A stretch of 64,000 nt of DNA, from NCBI GenBank assembly GCA_014706385.1, contig JACGZH010000001.1, forward strand, positions 806,001 to 870,000, read 5' to 3'. The position numbers were made by a program, and so were the translations under genes. Positions 45,680 through 57,039 of this stretch are shown here, piece by piece (the stretch's first letter is position 1; each line of letters begins with the position of its first letter). Under the pieces are notes generated by a model. That model was not told the origin of the DNA and made no database searches. It was given only the letters and a program-made list of their open reading frames with translations. This DNA comes from Phaffia rhodozyma (Eukaryota > Basidiomycota > Tremellomycetes > Cystofilobasidiales > Mrakiaceae).

Positions 45680-48182
45680 TTACATAGGGAGAACTTCGAT
45701 ATATTCTGGTCCAAGTTCGGTCAAGGAGGTGACTAAGAAGATATTAGAAACAACACAATCTAGATTCAACATCTTGTGGCCTCTGCCTTTGGAATGAAGG
45801 AAAGAACTTGATTGATCCAACAGAAACTCACCTCCTAAAAGCCTCATTCCTAACTTGATCTCATCATTCATCACCTCAACCGCTTTAACGACACCTTCTG
45901 TACCCCACGCGCTCTGCGCATATAGGAAAGTTCTACCCAGACCAACCGCTGTCGCCCCTAGACACAGTGCTTTAAGGACGTCTGTACCTCGTCGGATCCC
46001 ACCGTCTAGGAAGATCTCGGTCTTGTGTTTGGCAAGTAAGTCGGCGTGTTGAGTAGTCAATCGCTCAAGAATTCGGATCGGAGGAATCCCACTGTTTTAG
46101 TAGAGAACCGTTCGATAGATATGTCAGAAGGAGACTGCAAAGGAACATTGGATCGAAAAAAGGTGCTTTACCCGTTGAGTTGTCGACCTCCGTGGTTGCT
46201 TATCACGATCCCGTTCATCCCAGCTTCAATAGCCATAACTGCGTCCTATGGGCTCACTCGAGATCAGTTGTCGAGTTGTGATGTAGAAGAAAACTGATAG
46301 CACAAAACGAACCTCGACCGAACCGATGCCCTTAATCACGAAGCTCACATCGGGCGCCCGTTCTTTCATCCACTTTAGATCTTCCCAGGACAAATTTGGA
46401 TCTACAAAGCTGAACATCTGCTCGGATGTGGAGCCACCTTTGCCAGAAGACTCATTCGTTGGCTGTTGAGAATTCATACCCAAATTGGAGATCGATACAC
46501 GGCAACACATTTAAACGTTGAGCAAGATCTCGTGAATTATACTCAAAGCTTGAAATGTATAGAATAGAAAAGCACACTCACCGGATTCTCCTCTAATTGA
46601 ACCCGAAGATCAGCTTCTCGTTTACCCCCTACAGGCGCATCAACCGTCACCCAGATCGAATTCATTTTGTGGTCCAGTGCGTTTTGAAGAGCCTTGTAGG
46701 CAAGATCTCGATTGGCGTTCACATAGTACTGCCTGTAGCGGGTTCGTTAGTGATGGATCAGTAACGACGGTTGGAGCAGATAGAATTTGGAGTCAGAAAG
46801 TCGTGGGCACGAATTAGAAAAACGAGAAGATAGTTCTATATCGAATTCTTCACATACCAGAACAAGGGTTGATTCTCCTTTCGAACATCACACATCTCAT
46901 CCAAAGAGCAAGATGCATTGGAAGAGATGACCTGAATGATTCCTGTTTGAGCACTGTAGATTTACCCGTGAAGTCATGATAAGAGAATAATCAGCATCTA
47001 ACCTATTTTTAGGTAAACAAAGATTCCGAGCCCGATATATCTATCTTGGAAGGCCTATCAGTATGTGACGAAGAATCGAGCTTAACTCACGCTCCTTTGG
47101 TAAGGTTCATCTCTCCATCCTCATTTCCCAGCCTAGCAAGCGCGGCGGGCGAGATGTAGATTGGGGAGCTCGACGGATGGCCTAAAATCGTAGTCTCTAT
47201 CGATACGTCTTTTACTTTACGAAGGACTCTGGGCTTGAAGAGGATTCGTGAGAAGGACGAAACGTTCGAGCGAATAGTCCCTTCGTCGTCGGAACCCGAA
47301 GAGTAGTCTGTTGTGATTTGAGCGCATGAAAATATTCTGATCAGATTGTGCAAAAATTGAACAAGGAAGATGACTATCACAAATAATGTAAGAGACTTGC
47401 AAGCAAGCGCTTTCTTCGATAGAATGTCTTTACACACTCTCTAAAAAAACCCCATTCGTTTCAAACTGAATTCGTTAGCGTGGGAAACTGATTATCACCT
47501 CAAACATAATAGAAGAACGCACCTCGAAGTCATCCAGATTGACGACTGTATCGACGTGACCCAGCTTGCTTCTAGCCTCACTGATTCTTTTTTCTTCATC
47601 AGTCATCAAACTTTTCGCCTCCTCCTCCCCCATCGGCTCGCAATCCCCTACTTTTTCTACTCCTTGTCCCAGGTGAGTCCCGATCGTGTTGGGCGGGTGA
47701 ATCGGCTTGAACAATTTTGTCACATCCTTACCCGCATTGCTTTCGATGATTCCCGATCCACCAGGATGTTGATCCAGGAAGTTGGATACGTCGTATACTG
47801 CATTATCGATGATCACCCAGAGACCACCATCAGAAGGGGATTTATGATCAGAGACTTCGGATCGAGAGAGCACCCGGGTCTCGGGGTGTGTCGTTTCTGG
47901 AGTCATTTTCACAGGATGGGCTTGAGAGTCAAGCGAAATCGATGGACGAAAGTACACAAAGCCCTTTTAAAAGAAGAGAACCATTAACTCAGATGCTTTT
48001 CTCCAAGAGTAAAAGCATTGACTATCAAGGAAGGAAGTGGATATATTTACAGATGGAATGGCTACAGCCGTTAAAGTAGTTAGAGCAACAAGTCCTCGCC
48101 GACTCGTCGGTTTAGAAAAAGACTGGCGGGTTGAAGCTGCAAGCCTGGTGAAGCTGGTTTTGACAAACTTCGAAGCAATCAT
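45680..48182 (-). CDS. CYB2: L-lactate dehydrogenase (cytochrome b2), mitochondrial intermembrane space
   Basis: Oxidises L-lactate to pyruvate and passes electrons to cytochrome c. The first exon encodes [20 protein letters not shown], a basic presequence, followed by [16 protein letters not shown], a hydrophobic sorting signal as in yeast Cyb2. The cytochrome b5 domain reads [20 protein letters not shown] then [17 protein letters not shown] and IHPPNTI, with both haem-ligand histidines (HPGG and IHPP). The FMN domain reads [102 protein letters not shown] (catalytic His and Arg) and [20 protein letters not shown] then [15 protein letters not shown]. It ends [11 protein letters not shown]. 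About ten exons; all key residues are present. Confidence 0.95.
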
Positions 48183-48557
48183 ATCGAGAGCACAATTCTA
48201 CGGCGATGGTTGTGTTGACGTTGAGGTGGTGAACAGGTAAAAGAGTAGAGAGGGGCTTCGTCAACCTCTGGAGATGTATCAGTTATGTTTAGCTTCTCGA
48301 GCGGCATAATCGGCTCATCATTGTCCCGGCTTTCTCCGAAGGCCAATCACACGGCTCATGTTTCAGGTCGACAAGCATAGCGAACTGAGTGTTGAACAAA
48401 CACCACAACAACCAACGTTTGCGATGAGTTCGGAAGAAACCCTTGGAAGAGAAGCATATATAACGAAATTTACAGGATATGAAAAGGATAATATCTTTAC
48501 AAAAAGAGAACAGAATACATGTGCGAGAATTGCACCGGCCCAAAGGAAAGAAGAGAA
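48183..48557. other. Region upstream of CYB2, downstream of MFS gene
   Basis: About 375 bp holding the CYB2 promoter and the 3' end of the transporter gene, both on the minus strand. No recognisable element or RNA gene. Confidence 0.45.
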
Positions 48558-51500
48558 TCAAATGATGTACCGATATCCAGAATAAGCATCTCCCAGCTCC
48601 GCCCGAGCTTGGTCTTCTGATTCATAGATCTTGCCTTTTCCTTTAACAGCTGAGGATGATCCAATCGAGTCCGTAGGAACAGTTTGGCCTTGAATGTGTT
48701 CGTCTCGCTATATATAGACCCGGTATAGAGAAGATCAGCACGAGAGTATGTACGGAAATAGAGATGAGAAGCCGAAACGAACCTCTCCTCGATCTCGTTT
48801 CTTGTTTTCCCTCGAAAGGAGGAACATGTAAAGTGCTGAGACTGTTAGAAGATAAAGTAATAAGTGGCAGCCATATGAGCTCAGGCTAAGAAACCCTCTT
48901 GACAACGCGGCTAACATCAGATATACAAGGTCTTACATGTGAAGCCGAGACCGATGTAGCACAGCACGATGCCGTGTCCCATCTTATACCATGGCAGATC
49001 TTTGGCGCGGTAAATATTGGATGTTACGGCTCCCTACGTATACCAGATGTGAAGCGAATCAATCACGCTAGATCTATTTGATTGCGCTTCTCGGATAAAG
49101 GAAGAGCTGAGCGTACATTGAGATTACCAAATCCAATGACCAAGCCCATGGTCAAAGAACGCTTGTAACTACCCTCGGTGTTGTTACTGACCCATGCGAT
49201 GGTATTGGCTGGTTTAAATAGAAAAGGGAGCCAAATATTAGGATTCTGTCGAATCAAACATGAGCTGAACGATATGTTGAGATAACAGAACGAAAACAAA
49301 AGACGGCATACGAATCAAGGGATAGATTCCAGCGGCAGCCTGTAGGTCAATGGCATGGCAACAGGCCAACACGTTAGATTGAGTTCTTCAAAGAGTTAAA
49401 ATCATAAAACTGATCGAAAAGATTCAAAAAGTACACACCAGGTAGATTGCGAAATAGCTCAACGCCGGCTTTCTGCTGACAATCAGGATAACTTTGAAAG
49501 AACATACACGTGTCAACTTTGATAAACCTCATTATAAGAACTGGATCACTACGTACTATATCCAGCCATGCCTGCACTTAAGCATATCAGGTTGTAGACT
49601 CCTCTCTTTTTAGTTCGATCCGCCGACTGAAACCACGAAGGGTCCTTCAGTATATTAACTTTGAAGCAACTGAAACGCGGATGATGACTTACAAATCCGA
49701 CAGCAACCGTCAGTATACAAGCAAACACGTAAACCGGAACACTGTTAATTGTAAACATTGAAGGTGTTCCAGTGTCAGAAATGTCGGATCATGCTTTGTT
49801 GAGACGGTTTTGTCGTTCTCATGAGTTCAGAACTATATAAACACGCACGAAATCAGGTTGGCCTTCACGGCTGTGTAGCCAAGCTCCTTGATGATACTTG
49901 GGGTGAATAGAGAGAACGCATAAAGTGGGCCATCCACTCCGGCATATATGATCATTCCAACGTATGTCTTCCAGTCCTTTAAGGAAGCGATGATAGAACT
50001 CCAGTGGAACTTTTCGCCTCCGGCAGATACAATATCTCCGGTTTGAAGTCGTCGGATCACAAAAGCGCCTGAATTGCGAGACCAGACAAGGAATTAGCAA
50101 CCAGATGAAGACGACTTGATGATTCTTGTCAGCGACTCACGTTCTGCAGGATTCAAAAATGTAGCGGTATCCTATGGTCATCCGGCATTAATACTCTCAG
50201 ATATGAGCATTTCCATTCAATCTGAATGCAGTAGAAATTCTCCATTCAATACTCACAGGGAAATTTTGAATCAGAAACGGACTGATCAGAGCGGCTACCA
50301 CGGTGAGGATTCCCTCCAGAATGAAGACTGTGTAAGTTCGCGCAATCAAAAGTCGACCCAGAGTCAGCAACGGACGTGGAGTTTGGCGATATGGAAGACC
50401 GACTGACTCCATGCCCAAGCTGGCTTTCCGCCAACTCCATTCATGTTTGAAATAGCAGCCGCCAGAAGACCTGTTTGATGAGGGTCGAGAAAATCGCAGC
50501 ATGTCAGTTGGATGTCTTTTCCGATTGAGGATATTGCTCTCAACAAGTCAACTGACCTCCCATCGCTCCACTGACAGTGGCAGCGGAGAAAAAGATCGAA
50601 GCTCGAAGACCAAACTCGTTTCGCTTGTACCTAGGGTGGTTTGCAGAAGACGGATATGTGATGAACGTATGTTCAGTAACAGACGGCGGTTCAAACTGAC
50701 ATGATGCTCACCAGCACGACAGGTAATAATTAACACCAGGAAAAAGACCTATTTTCGCAGCACGACGACAGTTCTCATAGCTTCAGTTTCCCAATTTCTC
50801 AAAAATATATGGAAAACAAGATGACGAACCGGCTTCGAATATTCCGAGCAATGTTCGAACAACCATCAACTGTTGAAAGTTCTTCACCAGTCCTTGAGCG
50901 ATCATGGCGATTCCCCTATAGATAAGGTCGAGCAGAACCGTCAGGACAAGGAGATCACACGTAATTAGAGGACACAACATCTGAGCGCGGGCACTGACCA
51001 TAGGACCATGATGCTTGTCAGCCAGACCCTCGGACTGAGCTTCTTCAACAAGACGTTTGATGGAGGCTCAAACAGAGCATAGGGAACTGCGGGAGGTGAG
51101 GCGTGAACCGCAATAAATGTATCTCAGTCTGACGATCAACTGAGAACTTCATGCATTTGCTACCAGTCAGCGCCAACAATAACAAATAAGTCAACTGACT
51201 GAAAAAGATGGTCAAGCAAAGTAAATATTGCTGATCTGTCAACTTGAGGTCTGTGGCCATATGAAATGTCTTGGCATTCCCGATAGCTGTTCGATCAAGG
51301 AAAGAAAGCTAAGAGTACAGGAAAGTTCAGTACACGGTTTTTGCAGTATGTCGCACTTGTCCGAGGACTTGCCAGATAAAGAACACTGAGCCAGGGCAGC
51401 AATACCCAGTCGATCTTTCGCATGAGCTGATGATTTCACAACAACATTCGATGGCAAACATCAGTCTCTTCTGCCTAGGTCGATAGATTAGCCTAAGACG

Positions 51501-51628
51501 CGCGGAGCACACACCTTCTTCTCATCGATATCATTGATTCCTGGGAAATCATCGAGTGGAGATGTACCTGGAGAAGCATTCTCGATGTAATTAATCTCCG
51601 CCTTCGGATCGTCGTGCTTCTCGTTCAT
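48558..51628 (-). CDS. MFS transporter, allantoate permease (Dal5/anion:cation symporter) family
   Basis: Twelve-segment membrane transporter of the ACS family, which carries allantoate, nicotinate, pantothenate and similar organic anions. Minus-strand exons read MNEKHDDPKAEINYIENASP, DRTAIGNAKTFHMATDLKLT, FFFPYALFEPPSNVLLKKLS, GIAMIAQGLVKNFQQLMVVR then TLLGIFEAG, YYLSCWYKRNEFGLRASIFF, GVGGKPAWAWIFILEGILTV, YAGVDGPLYAFSLFTPSIIK and AWVSNNTEGSYKRSLTMGLV. P-x-N-x-x-L and W-x-F-I-x-E-G are ACS hallmarks. The C-terminus is a hydrophilic tail ending DAYSGYRYII. Many introns (about a dozen). The ATG at 51628 is the first in frame; 11 further open codons (starting ISTPEIEVLKD) precede it behind a TAG acceptor, so a short upstream first exon is possible. 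Its neighbour CYB2 does not define the substrate. Confidence 0.9.
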
Positions 51629-52485
51629 GTCTTTGAGTACTTCGATTTCGGGTGTGGAGATTCTATATTAGAGTGTTTTTAAAGAACAAGTTATGTGTTT
51701 CTTCTTCCTGATTGTCAGACTTGAAAAAAGACAGAAACGACGAGAAATGGAAGACGACTGTAGACAGATGAATTGATGTGCTCTTATAGTTCTGTGATTC
51801 AAAGCATTGAGTCAAGAACAGGCACCTTGGACGATTTCGGAAGCGATAAACCCGAGTCAACGATGTTGGGAAGAACATCTAGAGAACCATGGTCTAGACA
51901 AATCCATCTAATCCCTAAGTATTCCGCCGTCCGAATGTACATTCCGAGTGAATGTATCTACACATCATCCACGATTGTGTGTTCTAGTCTTGGCACTGGT
52001 CATCTGGTCAGCCTGTGAGTGATCCATCAGAAGCTGTTTCCCGATATCTCTTATCAAGAGCAGAGTCGACGCAGATTGATGGGCCGTGTAATGATCTTGT
52101 TCACTCGCTCCACGTGAGAAAACTCCTAGAGCAGGTGAGGTCACCTGGACCACAGAACAACTTTCTTTTGCTGCGGTCAAGAAACAATTCAAGTATTCAT
52201 TTAATGAACGTTCACTGTAGATTGTATCCGCTCTGCTGATGCTGGACGTTGTGTTCTGACGTCGTGTATGAAATCTGGTGTTCCATCATGTGTCCTTCTA
52301 TGAGCTACTCAAGATCCTATAGGGAATGTTGCGCTTGAAAATATGAAGAATTTGATAAGACCAAATTGAGCCTTGAAGCACACAAGATGCTCGATCACTC
52401 CTCTGAAGTTCCTTCGTTGGTTCTCCGCTCTGTCACGAACAGACACTCGGTGTGTGTTCATCTATTTTGAAAAGAACTATATTCG
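51629..52485. other. Intergenic region between MFS gene and peptidyl-tRNA hydrolase
   Basis: About 860 bp: promoter of the MFS gene (minus) on the left, 3' flank of the hydrolase gene on the right. No coding stretch joins convincingly to either gene apart from the possible extra first MFS exon. Confidence 0.45.
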
Positions 52486-53633
52486 CTAGCTTTTCGATCG
52501 ATCCATAAGCTGCTCTCCCTCACTACCGCTATAACTCTCGCCCGTGGCTTCGGCTTCCCTAGCCTTTCTTCTCTCTGCATCCTTTTGCGCCTTGGCTTCC
52601 TTCCTGAGCTTTTTGGCCGCCGAGGCCTGTAACATATCTTCTTTCTTCTTTCCTACAGAAACTATCTTGTCGGAACCTGGAGATGGATAGGCCGCTTCGA
52701 GAATGGAGTTCCAGATGGATATCGTTCCTTCACCATCCGGTCGAAAATATGACAGTTGGGGGGCAGTGCAGCGCGAGAGAACGTAGCTGGCTGTGAAGTC
52801 GGTCTGAGTTAATCAACAATCAAACGTGTTAGCTCACCTCTTGTCTCTGTCGGTCAAAACATCAAGCAACGATCATGATTCATACGCACTGAAGAGGGCT
52901 TCCCGATCCCAACCCGTATCTGATATGTTTCTTTATCGTGCTTGCCCAACACACCTAAACAGCTCTTCATTCCTTTTTGTCCGCCACACGAACCTCCTCT
53001 TCTAATTTGAATCTTCCCTTCTTCTGCATCAAGATGGTCATATAAGAAGAAATAGAGTGTGGACCGATTGATAGGATTTTGCCTGAGAAACGGCTGAAGA
53101 GATTGACCTGCAAGGTTCATCGGTGGGACTAGAAAGAGGGCGCCGATAAACAACATTCCTTCAGAACGGATGAACACAACGAAGAGGAGACAGGCGGTCA
53201 GGATGAGAGATAGGTGATCATATTCACGCACTGTTTTTTACCAACGTCAATTTGACCGAGTCAAAGTGCCCAGAAGCGGCATCGACATGATCTGGTAAAG
53301 GGAGACTTCCTTCTGCTATCATACTTTTCAGATTGGCCGATTTCTTCCATATTCCGAGCCCTAGACGATCAAGGAATGAGTCGACAATCACATGTCCTAA
53401 GCTAAGGATTAGCACAAAAACTGAAGCTCAGATCAGTTGTACGACCTCAATACAAGTATACGATATAGACATTATACAGACGAATGCCGGGTTCTCGGAT
53501 GCGTCAAGTTTCCCAGGCCAAAGCAAACGATATGGTTGATATGCGTTGTTGGTCGAACAGGAGGCGGGGTTGAAGCATGTGGCGGTATGGTCGACCGAAC
53601 TTTCTGGGCTGTATTGAGAGCACGGGTAGCCAT
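52486..53633 (-). CDS. PTH1: Peptidyl-tRNA hydrolase, Pth1 family, divergent active site
   Basis: Releases peptides from prematurely dissociated peptidyl-tRNA. First exon: MATRALNTAQKVRSTIPPHA (a plausible mitochondrial presequence), then HIVCFGLGNLTHPRTRHS, with the conserved Asn of GLGN and the catalytic His of TRH. Next exon: GHVIVDSFLDRLGLGIWKKS up to KLTLVKN, whose GTGCGT donor joins in phase to IPPMNLAGQSLQPFLRQNPI (conserved MN). Then TLYFFLYDHLDAEEGKIQIR (conserved Asp) and GGSCGGQKGMKSCLGV, where the family normally has GGHNGL: both His and Asn are replaced by Gln and Lys. QIRVGIGKP follows as expected. The C-terminus is a Lys/Ala/Glu-rich helix (KKLRKEAKAQKDAERRKARE) ending MDRSKS. 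Family membership is clear; full activity is less so. Confidence 0.86.
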
Positions 53634-53973
53634 GATGACCAACGCTTTTGCAGATTCGTGAACGATCGTCTATGAAGTTTTCAGGGTTGTCTCCTTATTA
53701 ACACACATGCCATAATGTTTCAGCTTGTAGAAATAATCGGGAGTATACGTCACAGGCCTTAATTAATATTTACATATATGATTTATCTACATCATGTATG
53801 TTATGTATGTTATCTCAAGTTCAACATAACCCTAACCGCTCCATTAAGCGCTATACATCAATTTGGTATATTCTTTTGAGTTGACCTCGGCATACAATCA
53901 ACTAGTAGGAGGTTCTGGTTGCTTTCTTGCAATACAAGAACCATTTTGATTCTCAATAGAACTCTTACCAGGA
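53634..53973. promoter_or_regulatory. Divergent region peptidyl-tRNA hydrolase / NSUN methyltransferase
   Basis: About 340 bp, AT-rich, with the tandem heptamer-like run TATGTTATGTATGTTAT near 53798-53812. No gene seen. Confidence 0.45.
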
Positions 53974-55497
53974 TGACATCGGCGATCTCTAGCGCTCGGG
54001 CAGCCAGTCCAAAGTCATCTCTCCCGTACGTCTTCCCTGTGCTTCTCAATCTGTTCTCTTAAACTTCTCGCAACGACCGTCGAGAGACTCAGAACATTGC
54101 CAAATTCAAAATAGGTCGCTTCCAACACTTCCAGCCGAATTTATCTCCTTTCTACGATCAAATGGACTTCCCACTTCGACTTATACATCGCTCCTCACAT
54201 ATGCCCTCGCCAATCGTCCGACGCCTAGCTCAAAGCCTTCCCTCCCATCACGGTTCATCCATCCGACTTTCCACCCTACCCATTCCCGTCCTTCACCTCT
54301 CCAAATATCAACCGCGCTTAATATCCCACCAGAAGACTTGACACCTATCAGCTGGCTACCCAGTCCCCAGCTTGAGTTCTATAGGCTGCCTGGATCGGTC
54401 AGAATGGCCCCTTGTGAGTTATATAAACAAGGTCGGGTCCAAGCGCTCGATGCCGGTTCGGCCGTCGCGGTCCATGCGCTCTCTCTTGATCCGGACGACC
54501 ACGTGCTAGACCTATGTTGCGCGCCTGGCGGGAAACTTTCGTTGTGTGCGGAGATAGTCAGACTAGGTCGAGGAACAGTTACAGGCGTGGACGTGTCGGC
54601 GTCTCGTTTGGGGATCACCAAAAGCGTACTTGGAAAACTAGGAAACGGATCAAAAACGAGGTTGTTCCTTGCGGATGGGAGAGCTTTCGATATAGGAGTC
54701 GCACGAGGAAATGTTTACTGGAGAGGCAAGGAGTTTGGACTAGGAGTAGATGCTGAGAGGGTCAGAGATGAAAAGGAGGATGAGACGTGGGCCGGATGGG
54801 AAAGAGGACCGGTTTGGGATGAGGATAAGGTAGAAGTCAGGACGAAGGGATATCTGATTCCTCAAACTTTCAAAAGAGGGCGCATCGAAGTTGGTCAGAT
54901 CGACACGTCGGTGTTTGTTCCCTATGACAAGGTGCTGGTCGACGCGGAATGTACGTCTCTCCTTCTTCTTGTTAGATCGCGGCCAAAGTTTCCTCACTTT
55001 GAGTCTTCTCATATCATCGTCATTCTCCAGGCACACACGATGGGTCGATAGCGCATATCCTGAAGTACATCACAATCGAACCCCCGTCTCCGTCTTCTCC
55101 TAATGGCCAGCCGACGTTTGCCTTCCCCTCTGCTCTTCTAGCCTCTCTGTCCACCGCGTCTCCTTCGTCAACCCTTCCCGACCTTCAGTTAAACCTTCTT
55201 CGAAACGGATTTCGACTACTCAAACCAAATGGCGTGCTCGTATATTCAACGTGCTCTCTTTCAGTCAACCAGGGCGAGGTCATAGTCCAGCGATTCCTGG
55301 ATGAACTTAATAAGGAAGGAGAGCGCGTGAAGGCACAGTTAGAGGATGTACCGGGAAGAGAGGAGATGCCTTGTGAGGAGCCAGATGTCAACTGGTTGGA
55401 AGGCAAAGCCCTTCGGTTCTCGGGAAAGTTGGTTGAAGGAAAGGAGAAGGACTGGTTGAGTGGTCTGTTTGTTTGTCGAATAAGAAGAATATGTTGA
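53974..55497 (+). CDS. NOL1/NOP2/Sun-type RNA cytosine-5 methyltransferase
   Basis: SAM-dependent RNA m5C methyltransferase. The first short exon (MTSAISSARAASPKSSLP, donor GTACGT at about 54028) joins to a long exon that reads LPTLPAEFISFLRSNGLPTS, then WLPSPQLEFYRLPGSVRMAP, ELYKQGRVQALDAGSAVAVH, VLDLCCAPGGKLSLCAEIVR (SAM motif I), GTVTGVDVSASRLGITKSVL (motif II), TRLFLADGRAFDIG and YDKVLVDAECTHDGSIAHIL across an intron (motif IV). Motif VI reads LLKPNGVLVYSTCSLSVNQG. Both conserved cysteines (in DAEC and in STCS) are present. The motif IV form DAECTHDGS, not DAPCSG, sets it apart from NOP2 and NCL1 and marks a separate NSUN subgroup. It ends GLFVCRIRRIC. The RNA substrate cannot be told; a mitochondrial or tRNA target is possible. 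Confidence 0.88.
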
Positions 55498-55677
55498 GGC
55501 GACTCCACATAAAAACAAATTAGCAGGGGGCTTCGATCAGTCTTTCAACATGACGTAGCGCAACAACGAGTATCACTAAAACACGATGCAACATAGAGCT
55601 TAGGAAAATAAACGGGGTATATATATGGGGTATATGTATTACACAAATAAAGAATTCTGTTGAGAAACATGATATGA

Positions 55678-56796
55678 TCATGGACCGAGGAGGGCCATGT
55701 CTTCCGCTACTTGTTGGGCTTGCGCTGTACGAGAAAGTTGATTCTAAAGTTGGATAAAAACAACCACGATAAATAAGTCAATGTTTGGCAAATGACGAGT
55801 TTGCTAGGGAGTATGGAGTTATACAAGGGACATACAGGTAAGTTCTACGAGTTTCGGAATCACAGAACAGTAAGCATGTCGAACCGAAATTAGTCTCTGA
55901 CAAACACAATCAAACACTCAGCTAGATTGAACTAGAAAAACCGACCTTATTGATTGACGAGAGGGTGTGTAATGCAGAATCAAATGTTCGAACGATTTCT
56001 TCCTTGTTGAGGATCAGATCTAGAAGGAGCCGAAACAGATGTCCCAGTCAATATAGCCTCTCGCCTTCACCACTAGATTCAAGAAGAAAAAAAATAAGAC
56101 TCAAGACTCAGTAGATGACGACTGACCTTTATTTTCCTCAACTCCATCCATCGCCTGGTCTTCTTCCAGAGGGACCCACTCTCCTGCAATCTGCCGTCTG
56201 ACTAAATCTTCCATTAATGCTCGAATAGCTTTTGGTGTTTTTGCCCGTCGTTCGGCGACTTGAACCTGTATAAGCTCCTTCTCGGCTGCAAGGGATCGGA
56301 TCTTCCTGTCGAGCGACTCATCAAAGGGCTCCGTATCTATAATTAACTCTGCGTCAACGGTTGATATTCGAGGCGGATTGCGGATGGATGGATGTATAGC
56401 TGTACAAATGGAAAGCAGGACATACTCTCTGGACTCTCCAAATACTCTTCATAAGGCATACCATTCAAACGCAGGTTAGGAATTGCATTATGTACCAGCT
56501 GGTCTTTCCACTGGAAGAAACGATCATCGATTCAATAAGCATGTGTTATATAGCAGTCCAATCAGTGATAGACTCTCTGGAAGTCTTTTTGTCATGTCAT
56601 TGTAGTACGATCGGAACAGACAAACCTGCATCGTCCTCTCGGTTACATATGCCTTCAATCCTGGATCGAGCTCGCCCGAGGCGAATTTGGACTCGATTGT
56701 CTGTAACAGACTCTGTGTGATTGTGTCTTGTATTTTCTGCCAGTTTTGTTCGGAGTCAAGAGGGATCCGAGGATGTGTATCTGTAAAGTCTGCCAT
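55678..56796 (-). CDS. MIS14: Kinetochore MIND/Mis12 complex subunit MIS14 (NSL1)
   Basis: MIND links inner and outer kinetochore. Minus-strand exons read MADFTDTHPRIPLDSEQNWQ, KIQDTITQSLLQTIESKFAS, LDPGLKAYVTERTMQ, then WKDQLVHNAIPNLRLNGMPY then EEYLESPE, then FDESLDRKIRSLAAEKELIQ, VQVAERRAKTPKAIRALMED, and the last exons ending AQQVAEDMALLGP. The arrangement (short helical N-terminus, PNLRLNG followed by FDE-x-L and a coiled coil with RR-x-x-P) is the Mis14 family pattern. About five exons. The identification comes from motif order in a short, fast-evolving protein, so it is good but not certain. It is divergent from SAE2 with two ACGCGT boxes between them. Confidence 0.82.
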
Positions 56797-56854
56797 GTAA
56801 GCTAGTCAACGCGAGTCGATGGCGGTTAGTGGGTGTATGGGCTAGCGAGTTTGA

Positions 56855-56883
56855 ACGCGTCAAGAAATCAGGCAAAGACGCGT
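56855..56883. promoter_or_regulatory. Two ACGCGT boxes (MCB) in the MIS14 / SAE2 divergent promoter
   Basis: ACGCGT at 56855-56860 and 56878-56883, 59-87 bp upstream of the MIS14 ATG (56796, minus) and 157-185 bp upstream of the SAE2 ATG (57040, plus). This is the same motif found clustered at the DAD4/Nudix promoter. MBF control at G1/S is the natural reading for a kinetochore gene and an S/G2 repair gene, but is inference. Confidence 0.55.
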
Positions 56884-57039
56884 TCCGTCCATTTACCGCA
56901 TTCCTCTCCGATTTCTGTCTTGTCCTTTCCTGACATGTCAATCAATCGACCCCCACCTTCTTTATCTCTCTCACTAAATGGTTCTAGTAACCAACTACTA
57001 AAAGAACTACTGGCTTGTTTGTCAGATCTCTCATGAACT

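Noticed and set aside
45680..51628. CYB2 and the MFS gene as a lactate-use cluster
   Set aside because: The transporter belongs to the allantoate/nicotinate family, not to the Jen1 lactate family; adjacency alone does not support a joint role.
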